A stretch of DNA of 64,000 nucleotides, from NCBI GenBank assembly GCA_963767565.1, contig CAVYEG010000012.1:62001-126000 (forward strand), read 5' to 3'. The notes below the pieces were generated by a model. It was given only the letters and a program-made list of their open reading frames with translations, ran no database searches and was not told where the DNA came from. Shown here in pieces: positions 41,554 to 49,327 of the stretch (its first letter is position 1; every line of letters begins with the position of its first letter). This stretch comes from Palsa-504 sp963767565. GTDB taxonomy: Bacteria; Actinomycetota; Actinomycetes; Streptosporangiales; Streptosporangiaceae. The position numbers were made by a program, and so were the translations under genes.

Positions 41554-42537
41554 TTAGCCGGCCGCGGGCGACCGGGCGGGGCGCAGTTCGCGCGGCAGGG
41601 CGAACGTCATGTCCTCCGGGACGGCCTCGACTTCCTCCACGGCGCCGAACCCGTACCCGGCCAGCTTGCCGAGCACCGAGGTCACCAGCTCTTCCGGCAC
41701 CGAGGCCCCGCTGGTCACGCCGATCGTGCCGACCCCGTCCAGCCAGCGCTCGTCCACCTCGCCCGCGTCGTCGACCAGGTAGGCGGCGGGTGCGCCATGG
41801 TCTTTGGCCACCTCGACCAGGCGCACCGAATTGGAGGAGTTCGGCGAGCCGACCACGAGAACCAGGTCGGACTGGCCGGCGATGGCCTTCACGGCGGCCT
41901 GGCGGTTCTGCGTGGCGTAGCAGATGTCGTCGCTGGGCGGGTCGAGCAGGGCCGGGAAACGCTCCCGCAGCGCGCTGACCGTCTCGGCGGTCTCGTCCAC
42001 CGACAGCGTGGTCTGGGACAGCCAGACGACTCGCTTCGGGTCTGTGACCTCGACGTTCGCCACTCCGTCAGCGCCGTCGACCAGCCGGACCCGGCTCGGG
42101 GCCTCGCCCGAGGTGCCGACCACCTCTTCGTGCCCGGCGTGGCCGACCAGCAGGATGTCGTAATCCTTGGCCGCGAACCGGCGTGCCTCGTTGTGCACCT
42201 TGGTGACCAGCGGGCAGGTGGCGTCGATGGTGCGCAGGCCGCGCCGTTCGGCGTCGGTGCGCACCTCCGGAGCGATGCCGTGCGCGGAGAACACCACGAC
42301 CGCGCCCGGCGGCACCTGTTCCACCTCGGTGACGAAGATCGCGCCGCGCTTGGTCAGCGAGCTGACCACGTAGGTGTTGTGCACGATCTGCCTGCGCACG
42401 TAGACCGGCGGGCCGAACTTGTCCAGGGCCAGCTCCACGGCTTGCACGGCCCGGTCGACGCCGGCGCAGTACCCGCGCGGCTTGGCGAGCAGGACCCGCT
42501 TTGAGGTGGGCTGTTCCGGCGCGTCTGAGCTAGCCAT
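41554..42537 (-). CDS. ispH: 4-hydroxy-3-methylbut-2-enyl diphosphate reductase
   Basis: 327 residues. The three cluster cysteines are Cys24 in GYCAGVDRA, one in DATCPLVTKVH and one in DICYATQNRQ; also QIVHNTYVV, SAHGIAPEV and GSPNSSNSVRLVE. Last step of the MEP isoprenoid pathway, an [4Fe-4S] enzyme giving IPP and DMAPP. Next to the lipid-droplet-like gene and xseAB, as in mycobacteria. Confidence 0.96.
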   Translation of the reverse strand: MASSDAPEQPTSKRVLLAKPRGYCAGVDRAVQAVELALDKFGPPVYVRRQIVHNTYVVSSLTKRGAIFVTEVEQVPPGAVVVFSAHGIAPEVRTDAERRGLRTIDATCPLVTKVHNEARRFAAKDYDILLVGHAGHEEVVGTSGEAPSRVRLVDGADGVANVEVTDPKRVVWLSQTTLSVDETAETVSALRERFPALLDPPSDDICYATQNRQAAVKAIAGQSDLVLVVGSPNSSNSVRLVEVAKDHGAPAAYLVDDAGEVDERWLDGVGTIGVTSGASVPEELVTSVLGKLAGYGFGAVEEVEAVPEDMTFALPRELRPARSPAAG

Positions 42538-42908
42538 AATTCGACGCTAGCACGCTGGCCAGGGCATCCTGACCGCCGGGCGCGAGCTGTCCGGGAGGCC
42601 GGCAGGCCCGGCGGGCGGGATCGAGTCCGGTCATGCGGGCCGGGCCGGGGTCCGGGTGGGTGAGGACCGGGTCCGGGTCGGTGAGGACCGGGTCCGGGTG
42701 GGTCAGGGCTGGTCCGGCGGCGGGCGCGGGTGCGCTGACGAGCTCGGGCCTGCGGACGGGATTCTCACCACTTAAGTCATGGTTGCCGACCCCGACAAAA
42801 AGACGGGAAGATTACCCGGCAAGGAACAGACGCTGACTAACAGCGACGTGCCCGGATACGCGGGGGTGCTCGGGCGCTGATCCAGACCCGTCCCAGGGAG
42901 AGTGTGAC
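42538..42908. other. 371-base intergenic region with 21-bp direct repeats
   Basis: Divergent promoter region of ispH and the repeat-rich protein. It holds two adjacent 21-bp copies of GTGAGGACCGGGTCCGGGT(C/G)G (42660-42680 and 42681-42701) with partial copies on both sides (42645-42659 and 42702 onward). No ORF with proper codon bias. The following AT-richer stretch (42765-42840) is the likeliest promoter zone. Confidence 0.6.
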
Positions 42909-43922
42909 ATGCGCGTGCCGCCGGTGAGTGACCGTATTAAGGAGGCTCCGGCGCAGGCCTTGCGCGGCGTGTTCGCCGGGATCGGCCAGCTGCTGCTGAT
43001 CACCGACAAGCTGCGGAACAAGGCGCCTGCTGACCAGCAAGTCCCGTCGGCCCGGGTGCCTGAGCCTGCGGAATCCGTGGCGGCGGCCGGCGAGGTGACG
43101 GTGGTACAGGAGCCGGGGGGTGCTGCTGGTGCTGCTGGGACCGGCTCGACAGTGGAGGCGGAAGTGACTGAGGTGCCGCGGGCGCGTAAGCCTGCGGAGC
43201 CGAAGGCGGCCCGGCCGAAGGCGACCCCACTGAATGCGACCCAGCCGACGGCAGCCCAGGAGAAGGCAGCTGCGCCGAAGGCGGCTGAGAAGGCGGCGGA
43301 GCCGAAGGCGGCTGGGCCGAGGGCGGCGGAGCCGAAGGCGGCTGGGCCGAGGGCGGCGGAGCCGAAGGCGGCTGGGCCGAGGGCGGCGGAGCCGAAGGCA
43401 GCGCCTCGGCCGGCGGCTCAGAGGACACCGAAGGCGCCAGCCGAGAAGGCCACCGAGACCAGGGACTTCGACAGGACCGGCAACGTCCGGTTGCTGCCTG
43501 ACACCGGAGGTGCGGCAAAGGCCGCGAGCGCCCAGGCTGACGCGGCGGTCTCGGCGGCGCAGACGGCCGGCGAGCCGCTGTCGGCCGTGGGAGAACCAGC
43601 AGCGGCAGCCGGCGCCGGAGAGGCGACCGAAACCGCGGCGGCCCCCGGAATCACCGCGGAGGCCGGGGCCGAGGCGGCCTCCGGAATCGCCGCGGAGGCT
43701 GGGGCCGCAGCGGCCTCCGGAACCACGGTGGAGGCCGGGGCGTCGGCGGCGCCGTTGCCGAACTACGACGGGTTGTCCGTCGCCTCGCTCCGCGCCCGGC
43801 TGCGCAACCTGGACATCGGGCAGGTCAGGGAGCTGGCCGAGTACGAGAAGGCGCACGCGGGCCGGGCTGACGTGGTCGCCATGTTCGAGCGCCGCATCGC
43901 CAAGCTCGAGATAGGCGACTAG
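42909..43922 (+). CDS. Ala/Pro/Lys/Glu repeat protein, possible lipid-droplet-associated family
   Basis: 337 residues. N-terminal amphipathic part (RVPPVSDRIKEAPAQALRGV, about 2-21, then FAGIGQLLLITDKLR) resembles the small lipid-droplet-associated proteins encoded between ispH and xseA in actinobacteria. A long AEPKAAGPR-type repeat (about 128-165) and Ala-rich linkers follow. It ends with a helical domain (about 285-337: NYDGLSVASLRARLRNLDIG, then VREL and RRIAKLEIG) of a short SAP-like or Rho-N-like type. Histone-H1-like basic repeats could also mean nucleic-acid binding. Function uncertain. Confidence 0.6.
   Translation: MRVPPVSDRIKEAPAQALRGVFAGIGQLLLITDKLRNKAPADQQVPSARVPEPAESVAAAGEVTVVQEPGGAAGAAGTGSTVEAEVTEVPRARKPAEPKAARPKATPLNATQPTAAQEKAAAPKAAEKAAEPKAAGPRAAEPKAAGPRAAEPKAAGPRAAEPKAAPRPAAQRTPKAPAEKATETRDFDRTGNVRLLPDTGGAAKAASAQADAAVSAAQTAGEPLSAVGEPAAAAGAGEATETAAAPGITAEAGAEAASGIAAEAGAAAASGTTVEAGASAAPLPNYDGLSVASLRARLRNLDIGQVRELAEYEKAHAGRADVVAMFERRIAKLEIGD
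43291..43399 (+). repeat. 30-bp in-frame tandem repeat (about 3.6 copies)
   Basis: Near-exact 30-bp units starting at 43291, 43321, 43351 and 43381 encode AEPKAAGPRA decapeptides. Units 2 and 3 are identical, which points to recent expansion. Confidence 0.9.
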
Positions 43923-43942
43923 TGTCCCTCCCGTCCCAAGAT

Positions 43943-44024
43943 CATGGAGGATCCGGGTTCCATGGAGGATCCGGGCAGCTATGGCTGCCCAAATTCTCCG
44001 CGGAAGAAAAATCCTCCGCGGAGA
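43943..44024 (+). terminator. direct repeats and two hairpins between the repeat protein and xseA
   Basis: CATGGAGGATCCGGG occurs twice in tandem (starting 43943 and 43960). GGGCAGC-TATG-GCTGCCC (43973-43990) forms a tight hairpin followed by AAATTCT. TCTCCGCGGA and TCCGCGGAGA (43995-44004 and 44015-44024) form a second stem with a 10-base A-rich loop. Terminator or leader structure is likely; the tandem hairpins could also serve as processing sites. Confidence 0.5.
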
Positions 44025-44157
44025 GTCGGGCAAAACGGGCGATTCGGGCTCGTGGGGGTTGCGGCATCGGGACCTGTGATGCGAGCGGGGCAGGCGGGAT
44101 GGGCGAAGTATCGGCTGGCTTCGGGTCGGCTGGCTTCGGTCGGCGGGACGGGCGCTA

Positions 44158-45375
44158 GTGGCACTCGAGACCTCGGCTGAGGCGCCGGTGCCGGTGCGGA
44201 CGGTCCTGCAGCTGGTCGGGGGGTGGATCGGCCGGCTCGGGCGGGTCTGGGTGGAGGGGCAGATCGCCGAGTCCACGGTGCGGGGCGGGGCGGTGTTCCT
44301 GACCCTGCGGGACCCGGTCGCGGCGGTGTCGGTGCGGGTCATCTGCACCCGGCAGGTGTTCGAGGCGGCCGGGCCGCCTCCCGCCGAGGGGGCCCGGGTG
44401 GTGATCTTCGCCCGGCCGGACTTCAACGCCAACCGCGGCTCGTTCGCGCTGACCGCGCTCGAGATCCGCGCGGTGGGGGTGGGCGACCTGCTGGCCCGGC
44501 TGGAAAGGCTGCGCCGCCAGCTCGGCTCGGAAGGGCTCTTTTCTGCCGAACGAAAGCGGGCTCTTCCTTTCCTCCCCCGCGTCATCGGGCTCATCTGCGG
44601 ACGCGAGTCGGCGGCCCAGCGGGACGTCATGGAGAATGCCGCCCGGCGCTGGCCCGCGGTACGGTTCCGGGTCGAGCAGACCGCGGTGCAGGGCCCGTAC
44701 GCGGCGCAGGAGGTGATCGACGCGCTGCAGCGGCTGGACGCGGACGCCGAGGTGGACGTGATCATCATCGCCCGCGGCGGCGGATCGCTCGAGGACCTGC
44801 TCCCGTTCTCCGACGAGACCCTGATCAGGGCGGTCGCGGCCAGCCGGACCCCGGTGGTGAGCGCGATCGGCCACGAGCAGGACGCGCCGCTGCTTGACTA
44901 CGTGGCCGACCTGCGGGCCTCCACGCCGACCGACGCGGCCAAGCGGGTGGTGCCCGACGTCAGCGAGCAGCTGGCGCTGGTCACCCAGCTGCGGGACCGG
45001 GCCCGCCGGTGCCTGGCCGGCTGGCTGGACCGGGAGACGGCCTGGCTGACGGCGATCACGTCCCGGCCGGCGCTGGCCGACCCGGTGCGCGAGGTGGAGC
45101 GCCAGGCCGAGCGGGTGGACGCGCTGCTGCAGCGGGCCCGGGTGTCGCTGGACGCGAGCCTGGCCCGGGGCGGCGACGACCTGGCGCACACCCGGGCCCG
45201 GCTGCTGGCCCTGTCGCCCGCGTCGACGCTGAAGCGCGGCTACGCCATCGTGCAGCACGCGAATGACGGCGTGGTCCGGGCCGCAGCCGAGGTCAGCGCG
45301 GGCGAGACGCTGACCGTACGGTTCGCCGCCGATCAGCTCACCGTACGCGCGGACGGTGACAGTGACGGCGGATAG
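44158..45375 (+). CDS. xseA: exodeoxyribonuclease VII large subunit
   Basis: 405 residues from GTG 44158. N-terminal OB-fold (WVEGQIAESTVRGGAVFLTL), the catalytic core (VIGLICGRESAAQRDVMENA, then IIIARGGGSLEDLLPFSDE and SAIGHEQDAPLLDYVADLRASTP), coiled-coil middle and the C-terminal LKRGYAIV. With XseB it degrades single-stranded DNA. It overlaps the possible GTG 45356 start of xseB. Confidence 0.95.
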   Translation: MALETSAEAPVPVRTVLQLVGGWIGRLGRVWVEGQIAESTVRGGAVFLTLRDPVAAVSVRVICTRQVFEAAGPPPAEGARVVIFARPDFNANRGSFALTALEIRAVGVGDLLARLERLRRQLGSEGLFSAERKRALPFLPRVIGLICGRESAAQRDVMENAARRWPAVRFRVEQTAVQGPYAAQEVIDALQRLDADAEVDVIIIARGGGSLEDLLPFSDETLIRAVAASRTPVVSAIGHEQDAPLLDYVADLRASTPTDAAKRVVPDVSEQLALVTQLRDRARRCLAGWLDRETAWLTAITSRPALADPVREVERQAERVDALLQRARVSLDASLARGGDDLAHTRARLLALSPASTLKRGYAIVQHANDGVVRAAAEVSAGETLTVRFAADQLTVRADGDSDGG

Positions 45376-45385
45376 GGTTGTGGCC

Positions 45386-45757
45386 GTGAGCGAGCCGGAG
45401 GGGCGCGGCGCCGCCTGGACTGAGGAGCGAGGAACGAGCGACGAGGGAAGGCGGCGTCAACAGGCGCCCCGTAGGCGAGCGGGAGACACTGCAGAAGGCA
45501 CCGAGGGTTCTGGTCAGGCGCTGTCCTACGAGCAGGCCCGGGACAAGCTGGCCGCGGTGGTCAAGCGCCTGGAGGCGGGCGGGCTGACCCTGGAACAGTC
45601 CCTTGAGCTGTGGGAACGCGGCGAACGGCTGGCCGCGGTGTGCGAGGAATGGCTGGCCGGCGCGCGGGCCAGGCTCGCGGCCGCGATGGCCAAGCGCGAC
45701 GACGCCACCACGGAAGAGGGTGCTGCTGCGGACGGCGAGGACGACGCTCCGTTCTGA
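45386..45757 (+). CDS. xseB: exodeoxyribonuclease VII small subunit with an embedded repeat
   Basis: 123 residues from GTG 45386; GTG 45356, overlapping xseA, is an alternative. The true XseB core is the last about 75 residues (LSYEQARDKLAAVVKRLEAG, LTLEQSLELWERG). The first 50 residues (PEGRGAAWTEERGTSDEGRR) are not XseB-like and derive from a DNA repeat also found at the 5' end of fumC. The C-terminal acidic tail is DGEDDAPF. Confidence 0.88.
   Translation: MSEPEGRGAAWTEERGTSDEGRRRQQAPRRRAGDTAEGTEGSGQALSYEQARDKLAAVVKRLEAGGLTLEQSLELWERGERLAAVCEEWLAGARARLAAAMAKRDDATTEEGAAADGEDDAPF
45394..45451 (+). repeat. dispersed repeat copy 1, inside xseB
   Basis: About 55 bp aligning with 62037-62088 inside fumC. 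Shared blocks include GCCGGAGGG, GGACTGA, GAGCGA and GAGGGAAGG. Both copies are read in the same frame, giving PEGRG...T(E/D)ER...EGR. Confidence 0.75.
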
Positions 45758-45826
45758 GGCCGGTCCGCCGGTTTGCGTGCCTTCCCGCCGGGCAAACGGA
45801 TGGCAGGCGACAGCTAGGCAGGCGCG

Positions 45827-47038
45827 ATGAATCCCGTCGAGAAGGCGATCAGGGCAGTTGATGCCACGCAGCGGCGGTACACGCCCACGGCCTTCGTGTT
45901 CGGGGTGGTCAAGAAGTACGGGGACGACAACGGCGGCGTCCTGGTCTCTAACCTGGCGTACTCCGCCTTTGTCGCCTTGTTCCCGCTGCTGCTCGTGCTG
46001 GTCACGATCCTGGGCCTCGTCTTCACCTCGGTCGACCCGTCGGTCAAGACCGATGTCCTGAACGCGGTGGCCAAGCAGGTCCCGCTGATCGGCAACACGC
46101 TGACCGGTAACGTCCATGAGCTCAAGAGGGCGAGCGTGATCGGGCTGGTCGTCGGCCTGCTCGGCCTGGTCTGGGGGGCAACCGGCTTGGCACAGGCCGG
46201 CCTGTTCACCATGGAGCAGGTGTGGAACCTGCCCGGGCCGGCGCGGCCCGGCTACGTGCCCCGGCTGGGGCGCGCGGTGCTCTTCCTGTGCCTGCTCGGC
46301 GGCGGCGTGATTGTCACGACCGGGCTGGCCAGCCTCAACACCTACCTGCTCAAAGGGTTCTTCACCGTCGCCCTGTCCGAGATCCTGGCCGCCGCCCTCA
46401 ACGTCGGCATGTACCTCGGCGCGTTCCGCGTCCTGACGCCCAAGGGCGTGCCGACCGGCAAGCTGCTCCCAGGTGCGATCACCGGCGGCATCCTGTACAC
46501 GGTCCTGCAGGTCCTCGGCACCTGGCTGATTCACCACTATCTGCACAGCGACTCGGTGTACGGCGTGTTCGCCACCGTGCTCGGCCTAATCGCCTGGATC
46601 TACCTGGCGGCGGAAGTCAGCGTGTACAGCGCCGAGATCAACGTGGTCCTGACGCGCCGGCTATGGCCGCGGGCCATCGTCCAGCCGCCGCTGACCGAGG
46701 CCGACCGGTCCAGCATGGCCCTGCAGGCGCTGCAGAACCAGCGGCGTCCCGAGCAGCACATCGAGGTGACATTCGATGACCGCGCGCCCGATGCCGCCCA
46801 GCCGGACCGGACCCCCCCAACGCCGCAGACCCCGGACGAGGTAACGCCGCCGGCCGACCGCCAGGTGCCCGAGCAGCGCGGCCAGTCCGAGGCCTCGCCA
46901 GCAGAAGCCGGGCCAGCAGAAGCCGGGCCAGCAGAAGCCGGGCCAGCAGAGGCGGGGACCGGGCGGGACCGGGACGGCACGGGGCCAGAGGGTGCCGGAT
47001 CCGGAAGGTCAGGCCCGGGGCGCTACCGGGCGAAGTGA
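45827..47038 (+). CDS. YihY/BrkB family membrane protein
   Basis: 403 residues. Six membrane segments in the first 290 residues, with NLAYSAFVALFPLLLVLVTI and later VYGVFATVLGLIAWIYLAAEV, the YihY core pattern. The C-terminal 100 residues are cytoplasmic and disordered, including a four-copy PAEAG repeat (46898-46957). The function of the family is not settled (suggested transporter or envelope protein). The 3' end overlaps the convergent DUF4245 gene by 30 bases. Confidence 0.88.
   Translation: MNPVEKAIRAVDATQRRYTPTAFVFGVVKKYGDDNGGVLVSNLAYSAFVALFPLLLVLVTILGLVFTSVDPSVKTDVLNAVAKQVPLIGNTLTGNVHELKRASVIGLVVGLLGLVWGATGLAQAGLFTMEQVWNLPGPARPGYVPRLGRAVLFLCLLGGGVIVTTGLASLNTYLLKGFFTVALSEILAAALNVGMYLGAFRVLTPKGVPTGKLLPGAITGGILYTVLQVLGTWLIHHYLHSDSVYGVFATVLGLIAWIYLAAEVSVYSAEINVVLTRRLWPRAIVQPPLTEADRSSMALQALQNQRRPEQHIEVTFDDRAPDAAQPDRTPPTPQTPDEVTPPADRQVPEQRGQSEASPAEAGPAEAGPAEAGPAEAGTGRDRDGTGPEGAGSGRSGPGRYRAK
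46898..46957 (+). repeat. 15-bp in-frame tandem repeat in the YihY/BrkB gene
   Basis: Four copies of CCAGCAGAAGCCGGG (last with GGCGGGG) encode PAEAG. Frame-preserving unit length. Confidence 0.9.
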
Positions 47039-47539
47039 GGCGGCCAGCTGGCGCAGCTGCGGCCAGGTCGCGTTGCCGGTGACCACGACCACCAGGCCGG
47101 CCGCACCAGTGAAATAGAGCGATCGCTGGCCGCGCGAAGGAGTACTGGTGCGGCTCCAGCGGTGTCCGTTCAGATCAATGGATGTGAGAGCCGTGCCGTC
47201 GTTGGTCATCCGCCTGATGAACGCGGCGGCCGGGGCGTTGCTCTCCTCGAGCGAGGCCAGCAGGCCGTCCGGGGTCATGAAGCCGAGCTGCCAGGTGACC
47301 GTGCCCGCGCCGTTCGCGCCGCCCGCGGTCAAGCCGGAGGCGACGGGCTGCCAGGATCCCGGCAGGCCGGCCGGGGCGACGGCCGGATAGGGCGCCAGCG
47401 TGGCTAGTTTAGCCTGGTCAGCGGCGTAGCTGACGGTGGCGGGCTGCACGGCGTGCGGCATCGGGACGGCCACCACGATGATGACCGACCCGAGCAGGCA
47501 GCCGAGCGCGGCCGCCGCGCCCCGCAGCATCCGGTTCAC
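47009..47539 (-). CDS. DUF4245 domain protein, membrane-anchored
   Basis: 176 residues: one N-terminal membrane segment (about 7-27), then an exported domain with the conserved VTWQLGFMTPDG and GHRWSRTSTPSRGQRSLYF parts. In actinobacteria DUF4245 genes lie divergent from glpX exactly as here. Function unknown. Confidence 0.82.
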   Translation of the reverse strand: MNRMLRGAAAALGCLLGSVIIVVAVPMPHAVQPATVSYAADQAKLATLAPYPAVAPAGLPGSWQPVASGLTAGGANGAGTVTWQLGFMTPDGLLASLEESNAPAAAFIRRMTNDGTALTSIDLNGHRWSRTSTPSRGQRSLYFTGAAGLVVVVTGNATWPQLRQLAASLRPVAPRA

Positions 47540-47630
47540 AACTGCTCAGGCTAGCCGCCCGGCGAGCAGGTCAGGGCCGGCGGCGGGTGGCCCCGTAGGA
47601 TCAGTACAGGCCCAGCGGGAAGGACACCCT

Positions 47631-48650
47631 ATGACCGTCGAGCAGCAGCAGCCCCACGAGCCGCCCAGTCACGCTCCCGACCGCAACCTGGCCCTGGAGC
47701 TGGCCCGGGTGACCGAGGCCGCGGCCATGGCGGCCGCCCGGTGGGTGGGCCGCGGCGACAAGAACGGGGCCGACGGCGCGGCCGTGAACGCGATGCGGCT
47801 GCTGATCAACTCGGTGTCCATGCGCGGCGTGGTGGTCATCGGGGAGGGCGAGAAGGACCACGCGCCCATGCTGTTCAACGGCGAGGAGGTGGGCGACGGC
47901 ACCGGCCCGGCCTGCGACGTGGCGGTGGACCCCATCGACGGCACCCGGCTGTGCGCCAACGGCATGCCGAACGCCATCTCGGTGCTGGCCGTGGCGGGAC
48001 GCGGCTCCATGTACGATCCGTCCGCGGTGTTCTACATGTCCAAGCTCGCCACCGGCCCCGAGGCGGCCGGCATGGTCGACCTCGACGCACCGCCGGCCGC
48101 TAACGTCCGGGCGGTGGCCAAGGGCAAGGGCTGCGGGCCGCAGGACGTCACCGTGGTCATCCTGGACCGGCCGCGGCACGCCGAGCTGATCTCCGAGGTC
48201 CGGGCCAGCGGCGCCCGGATCCACCTGATCACCGACGGCGACGTGGCCGGCGCCATCATGGCCGCGCGCGAGGGCACCGGGATCGACCTGATGCTCGGCG
48301 TGGGCGGCACGCCGGAGGGCATCATCGCCGCGTGCGCGCTGAAGTGCCTCGGCGGGGTCATCCTGGGCAAGCTCGCGCCCCGCGACGAGGCCGAGCGCCG
48401 TCGCGCGCTGGACGCGGGCCATGACCTCAACCGGGTGCTCACCACCGACGACCTGGTCACCTCCGACGACGTGTTCTTCGCGGCCACCGGGATCACCGAC
48501 GGGGAACTCGCCGACGGCGTGCGGTACCGGCGTGATCACGCGACCACGCACTCCCTGGTCATGCGCTCCCGCTCCGGGACCATCCGGCGGATCAGCAGCG
48601 AGCACCAGCTGTGGAAGCTGCGGGCGTACTCGTCGGTCAACTTCGGCTGA
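47631..48650 (+). CDS. glpX: class II fructose-1,6-bisphosphatase
   Basis: 339 residues from ATG 47631 with GGGAAGGA upstream. Motifs: GRGDKNGADGAAVNAMR, IGEGEKDHAPML (metal-binding Glu and Asp), AVDPIDGTRL and GVGGTPEGIIAA. It is the only FBPase type in many actinobacteria and is needed for gluconeogenesis. The stop overlaps the convergent DUF1707 gene by 14 bases. Confidence 0.96.
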   Translation: MTVEQQQPHEPPSHAPDRNLALELARVTEAAAMAAARWVGRGDKNGADGAAVNAMRLLINSVSMRGVVVIGEGEKDHAPMLFNGEEVGDGTGPACDVAVDPIDGTRLCANGMPNAISVLAVAGRGSMYDPSAVFYMSKLATGPEAAGMVDLDAPPAANVRAVAKGKGCGPQDVTVVILDRPRHAELISEVRASGARIHLITDGDVAGAIMAAREGTGIDLMLGVGGTPEGIIAACALKCLGGVILGKLAPRDEAERRRALDAGHDLNRVLTTDDLVTSDDVFFAATGITDGELADGVRYRRDHATTHSLVMRSRSGTIRRISSEHQLWKLRAYSSVNFG

Positions 48651-49242
48651 GCGGCGGGTTCTGGCGGCGGCCGAACAGGCGGAACCGGCGGCCCTTCGGC
48701 GGCGTGCGCACGATGACCTCACCGCCGAGGACCAGGCCCTTGACCTCGATGACCGGGGTGTCGGGACCGGGCAGCGGCGTGCTGCCGCGCCGCCGGCCCA
48801 GCACCAGGTGGCCGCTCACGATGACGGACACCCCGTCCGGCACGGATAGCCGCAGCCGGCCGCCGACCACGGTGGCGTACAGGACGATGCGACGGGCCTG
48901 CAGGATGGCCTGGGTGAAGTCGATCTCCACCTCGCCGAACATCGCGGTCACGGTCAGGCTCTCCGGCACCACCCAGCGGCCGTCCCGGCGGGCCGGGCCG
49001 AAGATCCCGCTGATCACACGGCCGCCGTCCAGCCGGACCGGCTGAGCCGACGGCACGGCCAGGTCGGAGGTCAGCTCGGCCAGATCGCCCAGCGTCCGGG
49101 CCGTGCAGGCGCGCTGGACCCGGTCCGAGTGCTCCTCGGGGGTGAGCCGGCCGTCGCTGACCGCCTCGGCCAGCAGGGCCAGGACCCGGTCGCGGTCCGC
49201 ATCGGACGCGCGCAAGTCGCGGGGGGCCTGCCGTGGGCTCAT
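48637..49242 (-). CDS. DUF1707 / LiaF-like protein
   Basis: 201 residues from ATG 49242 (MSPRQAPRDLRASDADRD). N-terminal DUF1707 helix pair: RASDADRDRVLALLAEA, GRLTPEEHSDRVQRA. The C-terminal half has beta-repeat LiaF-like sequence (TAMFGEVEIDF, VIVSGHLVLGRRR). No membrane segment. Probable regulator or sensor of cell-envelope stress by family analogy. Confidence 0.85.
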   Translation of the reverse strand: MSPRQAPRDLRASDADRDRVLALLAEAVSDGRLTPEEHSDRVQRACTARTLGDLAELTSDLAVPSAQPVRLDGGRVISGIFGPARRDGRWVVPESLTVTAMFGEVEIDFTQAILQARRIVLYATVVGGRLRLSVPDGVSVIVSGHLVLGRRRGSTPLPGPDTPVIEVKGLVLGGEVIVRTPPKGRRFRLFGRRQNPPLSRS

Positions 49243-49327
49243 AGGCCGAAAATACCGTGTCCCGCCAGGTGGGGCATGTTCGCCTTCGGCTGTACGTGAC
49301 GGGGTGGAACGTGCTACCCATGGGTGC

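Noticed and set aside
49103..49327. Plus-strand ORF upstream of the glutamine-synthetase start
   Set aside because: Antisense of the DUF1707 gene; only the part from ATG 49328 is synthetase-like.
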